Shown one piece after another: positions 11,690 through 22,316 of a stretch of 64,000 nt of DNA (its first letter is position 1; the number at the start of each line of letters is the position of its first letter). This DNA comes from Euptelea pleiosperma (lineage: Eukaryota > Streptophyta > Magnoliopsida > Ranunculales > Eupteleaceae), in assembly GCA_035048495.1 (NCBI GenBank), contig CM068540.1, forward strand, positions 4,510,829 through 4,574,828, in the 5' to 3' direction. Position numbers and translations under genes: made by a program. Under the pieces are notes generated by a model. It did not search any database and had not been told where the DNA came from. It saw only the letters and a program-made list of their open reading frames with translations.

Positions 11690-12070
11690 TTTATAATAAT
11701 AAAGAAAACCCAAATGATTTTTCTCCTTTTTATCAGTTATAATGAAAAGATTTGAAAATAATTTTAAGGAACTCTGCTAAACAGGTATCCCCCCAATTAA
11801 GGCTGTCCATGGATTTGGTTAGGTTCAAATCTGATCAGGGTCGATCCAGGACTGACCTGATAAGATTACGATGGATAGGATCCAGTCCTGATCCAAGGAA
11901 TACTGAATCAGATCATAGTGGCAACATTAATTGATCTAATTTAAATTTGAAGTAGAGAAGAAAACCAACAAATTGTCAGAGAAAAAAGAGAGGGGAAATT
12001 ACTTTCAAAAGTTCAAAAGAATAAGATGTATTACTAATTACTTTCATGTTTAGGGGGTGCTTCAAAGATA

Positions 12071-12229
12071 TCTATATAACAAAACAGGGAAGTTGTCTCC
12101 CCCTCTTATAGGTTTCATAAAGAAGGGCCGAGATCATATCCCCCAACTGGACTGTGGATCTCAGCCACTCACACCCAATTTTGACAAACACTTTGTCGAG
12201 GAGTGTTGTGGGCACGGGCCACCTATTAG
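12071..12229 (+). mobile_element. Mini-Helitron copy 3
   Basis: TCTATATAACAAAACAGG follows an A. The element ends TTAG before T, and its 3' hairpin is decayed (GTGTTGTGGGCAC). It is an internally deleted relative of the two copies upstream. Confidence 0.65.
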
Positions 12230-12295
12230 TCTAAAATAAGGTAAAGGACAATCTCAAAAGGGATAATTCTCACTTTTCCTTACGGTAAAATACAC

Positions 12296-12612
12296 GGTTT
12301 AAAAGGGAGCGATATAACGGTATAATGGACTGGGAACGTTACCGTTTTTTCCGTTATAATGAATTGTAACACTTGGGCAAAAATGGACAATAACGGAAAT
12401 TAGGGCCGTTTCTTCACAAATTTTTCGTTGTTATTTTCATTATAACGGAAAATAACGGCTGTTATAACGAAAATAACAGCCATTATTTTATGGATGTTTT
12501 AACAGTACATAACGTGACGAGGGAGGTCTGAACCCGTTATAAACGTAACGGGGGAGGTCCGGACTTCACCACAGTAAAAGACCAAGATAGCCGGTTGGCC
12601 GTTTTTTAAACC
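12296..12612 (-). mobile_element. AACGG/CCGTT palindrome-rich element
   Basis: Ends GGTTTAAAAGGG and TTTTTTAAACC. The left part is the inverted equivalent of 15710-15765 (CAGTCCGTTATACCGTTATA), so this copy lies in the opposite orientation. It interrupts sequence that is otherwise duplicated at 62340-62540. Confidence 0.6.
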
Positions 12613-12908
12613 ATGGTAAAACATACCCACATCATATATGGTAATTAAAGACTTGTATGATTGATATGAGATCCTCATCAGTAGTGGACCGTACCGCATG
12701 TACAAACATGTGATTCACGGACTCAGTAATCCGGACCAGTCAAGTAGTGGATGGACACCAATTGAGTGGGCTTCACTCATAAAAGAAAAAGGAAAAAGAA
12801 ATGAAAAGACAGAACCAGGCACTGGTGCATCAGATATATAGTCTCTTTTCCTCCCACTGAGTCATTTATTTCAACCATGTTATTGTACGACGAGTTGAAT
12901 TTTGCTGA

Positions 12909-13225
12909 CGGACGACAATATGAGCCGCGTGGCATATTCTTAGATATTTCTAACCATATGGATGTTTGGCCCAACCCTAGGTAGACCCACAAACCAAAAT
13001 TAGCCTGATTAGTGATTTCTAAGTGTTGAATTGGATTCGTTTCATGGGTTGTTTTTAACCAAGGAATATGAGCATTATTGACCATTATTTGGGGTACAAA
13101 GATCCAAAGGTTTGAAAACACTAATCAGGCTGATTTTTAGTATGTAGTTCCATCTATGGATGGGCCAAACATTCATATGGTCAGCGTTCTCTAAGAATTT
13201 GCCATGTGGCTTATATTGTAGTCCG
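12909..13225. mobile_element. G-box-ended foldback MITE, full-length copy
   Basis: Both ends read inward as CGGAC.ACAATATRAGCC followed by CGTGGCA or CATGGCA. Arms of about 120 bases share GGATGTTTGGCCCA and AGCCTGATTAGTGATT. The centre is GGGTACAAAGATCCAAAGG. Non-coding. Confidence 0.85.
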
Positions 13226-13245
13226 AATGCCCATCAACATTTATC

Positions 13246-13420
13246 AAATTTTTTGAAGCAGTGGGAATTTTGGAGCGGCGATCATGTGCCCAATGATCCC
13301 ACTCCACATATACCCATGATTTAGACTTGGTTTTAAAATGTTCGTAACCATCGGCAAATGTGGCAAGCGTTCATTGGCACATGATCACTGCTATAAAAAT
13401 ACTGCCGCTTCAAAAAATTT
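13246..13420. mobile_element. Foldback element (GAAGCAG family)
   Basis: Left arm AAATTTTTTGAAGCAGTGGG and right arm CTGCCGCTTCAAAAAATTT are inverted. GATCATGTGCC and GGCACATGATC also pair inside. It is related to the long hairpin at 61468-61652 and a half copy near 63250. Confidence 0.65.
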
Positions 13421-14809
13421 AGCACACTTATCCAAGAGAGCTAGACCGCACATGCGCACTAAAAAAGAGTGAAAAAACCCCAACATGTAGAGACATGACC
13501 TAATAATGATTGCAACTCCAAAGATCTTAGTCTCTCTTAGTAGAAACCACATTTATTCCCCTCTCTCTCTCTCTCTCTTTATCATTAAAAACGAGAGGAA
13601 AAAAGAAAAAACAAAAGCAAAAGAACACCGGCCCCAAACTCCAATATTGAAAGGACGAGTAAGTCTTTGATGGCGGACAGACGGACCACAGGATAAGCAA
13701 CGGGGCACATTCTTAGATACCGCTGACCGTACGGATGTTTTGCCCATCTCTAACTGGACTTATGGGCAAAAAATATTCCAGTTTATTGATTTCAAACAAT
13801 TGTGTTGGGAGTAAACCTTCAATGACACCTACAATCAATGACGTCGCTGACTGCAGCCAATATTAGTCACGTGGCACATTTTAAGAGGACATTCATCGTA
13901 TGGATGTCTGGTTAATTACTAGGTGGACTTACAAACCAAAATCAGCCTGATTAGTGATTTAAAACCAAAATAAGTTCTAATTTCTAGTTCTAAAAGTCTT
14001 TCCAATTTGGGCTTAGCGGTGATCTAGAATGGTGTCAATTTCTTTATTTGGATTGAACTATATGGCATTCTTGAGGTCTCTTGCCACCCTTCATTAGGTG
14101 GACGTCGTACATACTTAATTCAGCCTGGTTGGTAATTATAGCCATTAGATCCAAGTACCTCACAATAATGCTCCAATCTCACAGTCTAAAATCAACCCAT
14201 GAAAAAGACAAAAATCCAACAGTTATAAATCACCAATCAAGATGATTTTTGTTTTGTAGGTACACATAGGGTTGGTTGGATGGGCTTGGGCTAAACATCC
14301 ACCTGATTATTAGTCTCTAAGAGTATTCCCCGTGGCATTTTAAAATGCTGCCCCAATGCCTGGATCAATAAATTTCTCAGCAGACGTTCAAGACCTTATC
14401 AGGGAAGGTCGCAGGCAAGATTTGAGAGAGGGTGATCAGCCTCCCTTCAACTATACGTTAAAAGAGTATTTGTGGATGGGTCGTGATGTAACCAAGTAGA
14501 CTTGACTCCTTTGGCGTCAGATATAGTGATTTTTGTTACTTACCATTGCCATATGGGCCCACTGACCGCATGTGGGACCGGAGTTCTTACTCTTTTGACC
14601 TCATGTTGATTACCTCCACTTTGGGGCAGATTAGTGCGCAAAAAAGGTAGCTGGTCTTGATTGTGGGGTGGCTATTTGGAGGGACCATGGTCTTGGTTTC
14701 TTGGATGTGGTGGAAGACCTACATAAATTGTATTTCCGATTTGATCCCCCCCAAAGTGGTCCTGCGGTGAGTTGTGCACTTGGTGTAGTAACTCACTCTT
14801 GTTGTGCTT
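13421..14809. other. Intergenic with degenerate MITE pieces
   Basis: Contains partial G-box MITE copies at about 13700-13760, 13852-13965 (TCACGTGGCACATTTT, AGCCTGATTAGTGATT) and 14060-14345 (ends CCCCGTGGCATTTT), plus a CT microsatellite near 13558-13578. I see no gene. Confidence 0.5.
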
Positions 14810-15052
14810 GTAATTAAACGGGAAAAATGGCTCTGAAATTCAAATTTTGAAATTTGAAAATTAAAAAAAAAAATAGAATTTAACGGATTTAACGGCCGTT
14901 TTTTTTTTACAAAATTTTTCAGAATTTAATGGCCCTTTAAACGATTTTAACAGCCGGTAAAACAAACAAACGGCCGTTAAATTCAAAAACTTTAAAACGT
15001 GTTTAAATGGTTTTAACGGAAATGGGCTTGGGGTGTTACAGTTTAAACCAAG
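14810..15052. mobile_element. TTAACGG-type palindrome-rich element
   Basis: Repeated AACGGCCGTT and TTTAACGG words with AAATTCAAATTTTGAAATTT. It belongs to the same broad family as 15865-16165, with TTAA in place of TTATAA. Confidence 0.45.
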
Positions 15053-15059
15053 GTTTAAA

Positions 15060-15775
15060 AAACGGCCGTTATAACGAAAATAACGGCCGTTATAACGGAT
15101 TCGGACCTACCCCGTTATGTTATGGACCGTGAAAATAACGGCCGTTATTTTCCGTTATTTTTTCGTTATAATGAAAATAAGCCCGTCTATCTCTTTCCGG
15201 TAAAATGCGCCTATCCAGGGACGTGTAAAGCAGCGGTAGATCAACATAGGTTTGAACAAAGCATCATTCCGTCAATTCGTAAATCTACAATAGCGAGAAC
15301 TCTCTTTTAAAACACTGTAGCAGCAGTCGGCACTCGAGTTCTTAGTACCAGGAGGTGCAATTAGTGCGTCATCTGTTGTCTTGTCCAAGTCCTTCTCACT
15401 CGCATTCTCTTTATCGAATACTTCGTGAATTGAATCTCCCAACCTGTAAAGGTTGGCCTGGACTACCTTATTAGTAGGAGCAGCGGGTTATTTTCTGGAA
15501 AATTTTGTGAAAAAAATGGCCGTTATTTTCATTTTTTCCTGTTATTTTCCGTTATATTCCACTTTTTTCCGTTTTTTTTTTCTATTTTTGCAATTTTGAA
15601 ACTCAAATTTTAAAATTCAAAATTTGAATTTCAGCGCCATTTTTTCCGTTATTTTCGTTATTTTCCCATTTTTGCCCCTGAGCGTTTTTTTCGTTATAAC
15701 GGAAAAAACGGTAACGCCCCCAGTCCGTTATACCGTTATAAAGGTCCCCTTTAAACCTCGGTTTAAATGTCCGTT
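15060..15775. mobile_element. AACGG/CCGTT element with a unique internal insert
   Basis: Left end GGTTTAAAAAACGGCCG, then ATAACGGCCGTTATAACG repeats. The right end is CCGTTATAAAGG followed by CCCCTTTAAACC. About 15180-15490 is unlike the rest of the element and carries a 71-codon open frame on the - strand (separate entry). Confidence 0.6.
15272..15487 (-). pseudogene. Open frame of unknown origin inside a transposon (possible captured exon)
   Basis: Read from 15487 leftwards the frame is open for 71 codons without an initial Met: AAPTNKVVQANLYRLGDSIH, EVFDKENASEKDLDKTTDD, ALIAPPGTKNSSADCCYSV, then a stop at 15272-15274. The mixed, protein-like composition and sharp edges against palindrome-rich flanks suggest a captured gene piece. 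I cannot name the parent. Confidence 0.35.
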
Positions 15776-15864
15776 TTTAAAACCATGCTTGAGAGTGCTT
15801 TTTCTTTTTCACGAACTTCTACAGTTTTTTTCTAAGAGAAAAAATTCGCTGGTCCCCAAGACCA

Positions 15865-16165
15865 TGGATTTAAAAACAGCCGTTTAAACAGTTTTAATGG
15901 CCGTTAAAATTGTTTAAACAGCCGTTTAATTCTGAAAAATTTTGTGAAAAAAACTACCGTTAAATCCGTTAAAATCTGTTTAATTTCTGTTAAATTCTTT
16001 TTTTTTTTAATTTTCAAATTTCAAATTTTAAATTTCAGCGCCATTTTTTCCGTTAAAATCTGTTTAATTCCGTTTTTTTTTCCATTTTTGCCCCTAGCCA
16101 TTTGCAATCCGTTTAAACGGTAACACCCCCAGTCCGTTTAACAGTTAAAACGGCCTCCTTTAAAC
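15865..16165. mobile_element. TTAACGG-type palindrome-rich element near copy 2 promoter
   Basis: Starts GGATTTAAAAACAGCCGTTT and ends CCTCCTTTAAACC, with AACGG and CCGTTTAA words throughout. Non-coding. It lies about 330 bases upstream of the TATA box. Confidence 0.5.
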
Positions 16166-16231
16166 CTTGCCCGAGACTTCAAACTTTGAAGGTGGGAAAC
16201 AGTTTTTTTTTTTCTCTTTTTCTTCTCTATA

Positions 16232-16378
16232 AATGGGTTAGAAATCACTAATCAGGTTGATTTTCGGTATGTAGGTCCACCTACCTAGGGATGGCCATAC
16301 GATTACTGTTTCTATAAGAATGTACCACGTGGCTTATACTGTGGTACCTCATCAACGTTGGTGACGTGTTGATGATAT
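16232..16378. mobile_element. Half copy of G-box MITE in the copy 2 promoter
   Basis: Contains AAATCACTAATCAGG, GGTAGGTGGAC on the opposite strand, and the terminal CCACGTGGCTTATA, putting a G-box (16325-16333) about 160 bases upstream of the TATA box. Confidence 0.65.
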
Positions 16379-16492
16379 AGGTCCGTCGTCAAAGATTAAT
16401 TTATTCCAAAAGACCATGGCAGTGCACTTCAACACTACTTTTTTCTTTTTCAAGAACTTCTACAGTTTTTTTCTTCTCTCTTTTTTTCTCTC

Positions 16493-16498
16493 TATAAA
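16493..16498 (+). promoter_or_regulatory. TATA box of subtilase copy 2
   Basis: TATAAA in a pyrimidine-rich stretch (CTCTCTATAAATGGG) lies 66 bases before the chosen start codon. The ATG at 16498 overlaps this box, so it should be upstream of the transcript start and is unlikely to initiate translation. Confidence 0.6.
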
Positions 16499-16563
16499 TG
16501 GGGCTTTGCGGGGCGAGGCTTTCCACCCACGTTCAGTTGCTGAAGCAGCTGAGTTCTTCTTTC

Positions 16564-16647
16564 ATGGCCTGTTTCCAGCATCTCCCCTTCTTTCTCGCTC
16601 TCTCCTGTTTTCTCCTCCATGGCTCTACTGCAAATCAGACCCCGAAG
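16564..16647 (+). CDS. Copy 2 exon 1: signal peptide
   Basis: The 84 bases encode MACFQHLPFFLALSCFLLHG followed by STANQTPK, a typical secretory signal with a hydrophobic core and small residues near the likely cleavage site. The start was chosen because the upstream in-frame ATG overlaps the TATA box. The donor is AAG/GTAAAG, phase 0. Confidence 0.82.
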
Positions 16648-16749
16648 GTAAAGAAACAAAACGCTTTTCGGATAAAAACCCATTTTTCAAAATCAGTTAT
16701 CAGATCATTTCTGATGTTCTTCCATTTATTTCTTTTTTTTCCTCTTCAG

Positions 16750-16856
16750 CATTATATTGTGTATATGGGGGGTTCTAGTAGCAGTGATGTTGAAGGTGAC
16801 ATTGAGGCTGAATCAGATTCATCTTACTTGAACTTACTCTCCTCCATCATCCCAAG
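16750..16856 (+). CDS. Copy 2 exon 2: start of inhibitor I9 domain
   Basis: After CTTCAG the exon reads HYIVYMGGSSSSDVEGDIEA and ends in LLSSIIP plus two bases. HYIVYMG is the characteristic first strand of the plant subtilase propeptide. Confidence 0.9.
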
Positions 16857-17604
16857 GTTTTTATTTTTATATATGTTTATATTTAAGGGGGTGTTTGCAT
16901 CGCCATTTTTCAAAATATATATATTTAAAAAAAATGACTTTTGTTTCTTAAAAAAAAAAGTTGTTTGGATCATCATTAATGCAAAACGACTTTATCTTAT
17001 CTTATTTTTTAACAGTTTCTTTGTTTATTACATTCATTGAGCTAGCAAAATTTAAAAAAGTTTTTTTTTTTTTACTTGAAAAGCAGCTTTGGGCTATTTA
17101 AAAAAAAAAAGACTTTTGGGCTTAAAAATTATATTTTATTGAATAAGTACATTTTAGAAAATGGTCATCCAAACAATCTATTATTTTGGAAAAAAGTATT
17201 TTATGTGAAAAAAAAAGACTTTTCCAAGTCTAAAAATGGCAATGCAAAAACACCCCCAATTTTATCATATTTGATCTTTTTTTTGGGTAATTTAGTGATA
17301 CCCCCTTTTCATTCAAAACTATTTTGTAGTACCCCCTTGTTCTTAGAAACTGTTAGATTACCCCTTTGACAGTTTGACTAGATTCCACCGTCATTGATAA
17401 TTCCGTGACGGTAAAAATTGTTGACAATGGACTAAAATGCCCTTTATTTTGAAAACCCAAAATACCCTTATTTCCCACTTTACTAATACATCGTCTTTAA
17501 CATCCTCTCTCTCTCTCTCTCTCTCTCTCATCTAAGCACCACGACCACCGCACCCGACGTCACTGCCATCTCCACCACCCCCACCACCCCCACCACTACC
17601 GCCG

Positions 17605-17650
<46 letters not shown>

Positions 17651-17924
17651 CTAAACCTAACTGTACAATCTGAAGAAGAACGAAGAATGATATTGAATTT
17701 TATAAGTAGGTACCAAGAATGGGCACCGCCACGGACGAACTCCCCTAATCCCATTCCCAGGTGTTTTGGACTGGTGGAAGTTGAACAGTACATGGTATGT
17801 CCTATGGCTCGAGATTTCTTGGCAGTCTAAGCAAAGATTTTGTTTGCCCCATGACAGCACATGTACAAGCTCTCCTGTACATTTAAATATGGACCCAAAG
17901 TGGGTTCAAGTTGGAAGTATTCGT

Positions 17925-18205
17925 CTCCTCCGATCGACTATGCTACTAACCGTATGGATGTTTGGCACATCTTACAGACCAAAAAACAGCCTGATTAGTG
18001 ATTTTTAACCGTTGGATTGGAGTCTTTTTCATGGCTTTATTTTTAACCGGGGAAATTGAACATTATTTTGGGTGCTCTAATCCAAAGGTTAGAGATCACT
18101 AAACAGGCTAGTTTTTGTATATCTGTCCACCTAGTGATGGGCCGAACATCCATACGGTCAGTAGTCTCTCAGAATGTGCCACGTGGCTCATAATCCGTCA
18201 ACAAA
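17925..18205. mobile_element. G-box foldback MITE nested in the Pack-MULE
   Basis: Arms CAGCCTGATTAGTGATTTTT and AGATCACTAAACAGGCTAG face each other. The right end carries a perfect GCCACGTGGC at 18178-18187. The left terminal part is missing. Confidence 0.7.
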
Positions 18206-18242
18206 GATTGACTCCTGCATCTGATAATGGCAGTCGGAAACT

Positions 18243-18705
18243 CCCGCAAGTAATATTTTCGTGACACCTCGTTCTCCTCCGCTGCATCCACCTTCGCAAG
18301 ACCACCTCTCTTTCAACTCCGTCACAAGGGCCGTTTACTCAAGAGCAAGAGCCTTGAAGTGTCCGCACCTCAGCGCATAACATTCTACCATTATGTACTG
18401 ATTCTTTTCCACGAAATCACTAAAATTCCCCTCCTTTAGCACGACAACTTCTTTCTCGTCGACTGTTGGGGGCGAATATTGTTGAATATGAGCTCTCGAA
18501 ACCCTCATAGTTCTCAAAATCTTTGACATGTTCATCTAAGTGATCTAGATCTGGATTAGGATGCTTGCTGATTAGAGCTTTATCATCGTCATCTTCAAGC
18601 AATAAACTGAGATCATCATCGACATCTTCACCTTTCTTTGTCGATTCTTGCGCGAGAGCCGTAGAGAAAAAGCCACTAAATAGTAAATAGTAGAAACATG
18701 GACAA
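18243..18705 (-). pseudogene. Protein disulfide isomerase (PDIL1-3/1-4 type) fragment
   Basis: Reading leftwards from about 18700: a hydrophobic leader ending FFSTALAQESTKK, an acidic stretch DVDDDLSLLLEDDDDKA, then KDFENYEGFESSYS. After a frame change come VDEKEVVVLKEGNFSDFVEK, then YIMVECYALRCGHFKALALE, and with further frame changes VDAAEENEVSRKYYLR. This is the N-terminal acidic region and first thioredoxin domain of a plant PDI, with the active-site CGHC changed to CGHF, stops and frameshifts. It has no start Met. It is a non-functional captured piece. Confidence 0.8.
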
Positions 18706-19054
18706 TCTTAATCGGCACGGTATTAGCGAAGACGAAAGATTAGCAAAGCAAGGGTATTTTGGTCCATTTTTAACAATCTTGACCGGCTTGGGATGTCCGT
18801 CACGTTCCAACGTGCTTCAATGACTGTTGAATCTAGTCAAAGGGGGTAATCTCACAGTTTCAAAGTACAAGGGGTATTACTAAATTACCTTTTTTTTTAG
18901 ATTTTGGGTGGTCAATTATAAGGCCCATCATTCACCCGAGGCTTCTAGGAATCCATAGACCCAAATGTGCGGTGCGGATTCATGTGACGCACGAGCTCAC
19001 CGTGTACGTCCAGCTCATCGTATAACTACTCTTCTATTTTCATTGATTTTGTAG

Positions 19055-19152
19055 TGAGGAGAGCGAGAGATTATCACTAATCCACAGTTATAATCATGCT
19101 TTTAAGGGGTTCTCCGCCATGCTTACAGAGGAGGAAGCTTCTGTATTATCTG
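19055..19152 (+). CDS. Copy 2 exon 3: inhibitor I9 domain
   Basis: This 98-base exon encodes EESERLSLIHSYNHAFKGFS followed by AMLTEEEASVLSG, the core I9 motif. It joins exon 2 in frame through a split Ser codon and exon 4 through a split Gly codon. It was found by phase and motif because it is too short to stand out as an open frame. Confidence 0.9.
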
Positions 19153-21610
19153 GTAATTCTTCCGATCAACTCTTGTTGGGTTTAAGGACTGCTTTACCAT
19201 TACAAGTTGCATTCTGAACCGCCGTTACAATGCAACACCCCAACTATGTTACGTTATTTAGAAAATAAAGCCCAAAATACAAAAAATGGACTTAGTGTTA
19301 AAAAGGCAATTATAACAAGGATAACACATGTTATTTTTCCATTATCAAGGTTGTTTTAAAAAAAATTACAAAATAATAATTATTTAAATGAAATGTAACA
19401 AACATAACAATAAAGTTAGTGTCCAATTATAATGTTATAATGGACCATTTAATACCTTGTTCTAATTAAACATTGTTTACTAGTAATGGCCACTATTATG
19501 CTATATGACATGGATAGAATATTAATTCCGTAATCTAAATAATGAAATTTCTCTTTTGCGCCCAAGTTCTAATCATAAAAACTAATTTATAAGGGTATTA
19601 TAGGAATCTTAAGCTAACAAAAAATAATAAATTATAATTAATAAAATATGTAGTAAATAGACATCATTGGAAAACTTTGTAATTGTACAGTTTTTACTAC
19701 AAACCAACAAGTGGTTCGAAAATTTTAAGCTTTTGAAAATTTTTGAAAGAGAAAAAAGAAGTTTTCTAAAAAGATTATAATTCAGTTTTGTAAAAAAGAA
19801 AAAAAATTGGGAAGCACCACCACACATTTATCTCCTATTAAGTAAATGAACTTTAGGTTGTGTTTGTTTTTAACAAATGTGCGCGCATTGGTGCTGTCGT
19901 GCGCAACTCAGTCAAAAAATACGTGTTTGTTTGCACCAATGTGCGCGACTCACAATGTGAACCAGGGCCCTCAATGTGCACCAATGCGCGTGTTGCAACA
20001 CTCACCCCCCCTGAGAATCGGAACAAACACGAAATTGCGTGTTACAACACACAACGTTGTACCATAAGGCATACTTATGGTGTATCGCACGGTGCATCGC
20101 ACTATATTTAAAAAATGATTTTTGTTACATTGTATATATTATATAAAATAATAATATAATATGATAATATTATATAATATAATATTATTAATATAATATA
20201 ATATTATTAATATTATATAATAATATTATATTATTATATAATACATTATAATATTAATATTATATTATATTAATATAATACATTATTATTAATAATATAT
20301 TATAATAATATTATTATAATACATTATAATAATAATATCATATAATTTATTACCCTTTAAATAAGTTATTTAACTAACTCAAAAAGAGCTATTCGTCGCC
20401 TTCGATTGCTTGAATCGCAGCAATCAAATTACCCAAAGTTGAAGATATGCCGGAGACAACCGATTGTCCGGCTCGGTCACAAGTAACCAGAGAATAATCT
20501 GCCGGGCACTCCCATTAGAGAGTGGAGGTTCTCTTCGTCTGAGGTGAGGTTCCCATTGCAGGTGAGGTTATCTTCATCTGAGGGCTTTTTCTTACAGATT
20601 ATGATGATTATGAATTGTCATTTAGGCAATTCTTAATAACTATATCTTCAATGTAATATTCTTGATGATATTTTTTCATGAAGTTATCCTTTTAAAAAAT
20701 TTTCATTTTGGTCATTTTAAAGACAAACTAAGTCCATGGAGAAAGAGTACGTAGTTTTTGAGATTTAATTATATATTAGTGAAAACCCGAAGGAAAAAAA
20801 AATCAATAATCTATTATTTATTAAAATGAGACTGAGGCTTGGGGATATATGAAAAGTTAAACTGACACTTTTAATTGCGTGTATCTGGAGAAGCCTCAAC
20901 CAAAGGTGGGGGTACTTGTGTATAACATGTTTTTTAATTTTTTCAAAATAACACATCATCATCATCGTCATCATTATATGTTTTATCCCAATGATAGCTA
21001 CATGAATCATTGCCATCTCCCATCATGATTCATTCAAAATAAGGTTTATATAACAATATGAGAATTTTCTTTTGCTCTCACTAGACATTTTTTCAATTCT
21101 CACTTGAGGGGCATTTTCGTAGTCTTGTAAGAAAAATGGGGTTTGCTAAAACACTTAGGGGTATTCTTAGAATAAATAGTGTAGTTTTGTACGAAAGTTG
21201 GGCGTATTGTCGAAAAAAAAGGCTTATTGAGAGGGCAAACTATTTCCATAATATAAGTCATGTCTTTTCACACTAGTGGAGGGGCATGAACAATGCACAT
21301 GCTTCTTAAGTAAGTAACTATTGAATTGGACTTAAACTAATGGAAAATGTTAAATGTATAATTTAAACAATGAAATTACTCTATGCATGACACTTCATTA
21401 TTAATTTATTAGTTATATAGAGTAGTTTATAAACGTATTATCGAATTCTTAATATAACAAAAAATTAACTAGTTAGTATATGGACATCAATGGAATGATA
21501 TCAATTAGAGCTTTCTAATGGTATCATTTTATTACAAACTAACTTATGGATTGGAAATACAATTTTGAAATTTTTGAAAGGAAAAAAAAATTTCTTAAAA
21601 ATATGCAAGT
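19153..21610. other. Copy 2 intron 3, first part
   Basis: No gene seen. About 19480-19830 and 20350-20390 resemble 21400-21610 and 26580-26680, so a repeat unit flanks the CACTA-like element. About 20108-20345 is almost pure A/T. 19860-20060 has reiterated GTGCGCG / CACCAATG words of a MITE-like kind. Confidence 0.5.
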
Positions 21611-21796
21611 CACACTACAGGAAAAAAGACTTTCAGCGACGGCCTCTGACCGTCGGTACAAGGCAATAATTCGTCGCTATATGTTATACCGACGTCCAGG
21701 GCGACCGTCGCTACCCGTCGCTATAAATTTCGTCGGTAAAAGGTACTACCGACGGCCACCTCAAAAATGCCTGTCGGTGTATCTTAATTTGTGTTA

Positions 21797-22010
21797 CACT
21801 ACAAAAAGCTTTTAGCGACGGCCAGGGATCGTCGCTATAACTTTATGTAGCGACGGCCAGAACATATTCCCGTCGCTATAAGATATATATAGCGAGGGTC
21901 ATATAATCCGACCGTCGCTATAGGATATATATAGCGAGGGTCAGTGTTCTAGCCGTCGCTACATAATAGTTATAGCGACGGTCCCTGGCCGTCGCTAAAA
22001 GCTTTTGGTG
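21797..22010. mobile_element. Short nested CACTA-type MITE
   Basis: CACTACAAAAAGCTTTTAGC at the left and (- strand) CACCAAAAGCTTTTAGC at the right, with CGACGGCCAGGG arms and internal TATATATAGCGAGGGTCA direct repeats. Length 214 bases. Confidence 0.7.
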
Positions 22011-22316
22011 TATAAATTTTTTTTTTTATTTTTTTGCATAATTTGTTGTACCTGTACCTGTAATGTATATAATACCCCATTTCTCTATTCCATGTCCATT
22101 TAATCAAATCAAAATGTAAATAAAATAAAAAATTAAATATCTTAAATAATTAAATTTCTACAATATTGACTGTTTCAAATTTAACAATGTACGTTATAAA
22201 AGTTTTAAAAATCAATCTGAAAAAGTAGAAGACACAATCAATCAGCATCTAGGCCCTGCAAAACAAATAAAAATAAAATAATTAATATATAAAATGTTAC
22301 GATTAAGTGTAAACGA

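Larger units (their letters stand above)
17285..18890. mobile_element. Pack-MULE-like element in copy 2 intron 2
   Basis: Left end GGGTAATTTAGTGATACCCC and right end (- strand) GGTAATTTAGTAATACCCC continue as inverted repeats for about 150 bases, sharing GATTACCCC, TTTGAC and GACTAGATTC. T runs of 8-9 bases flank it, possibly the target duplication. Inside are CT microsatellites, a PDI-like gene fragment and a later G-box MITE. Confidence 0.75.

Noticed and set aside
16498..16563. Upstream in-frame ATG for copy 2 at 16498
   Set aside because: It overlaps the TATAAATG box and would add 22 residues before a clear signal peptide.
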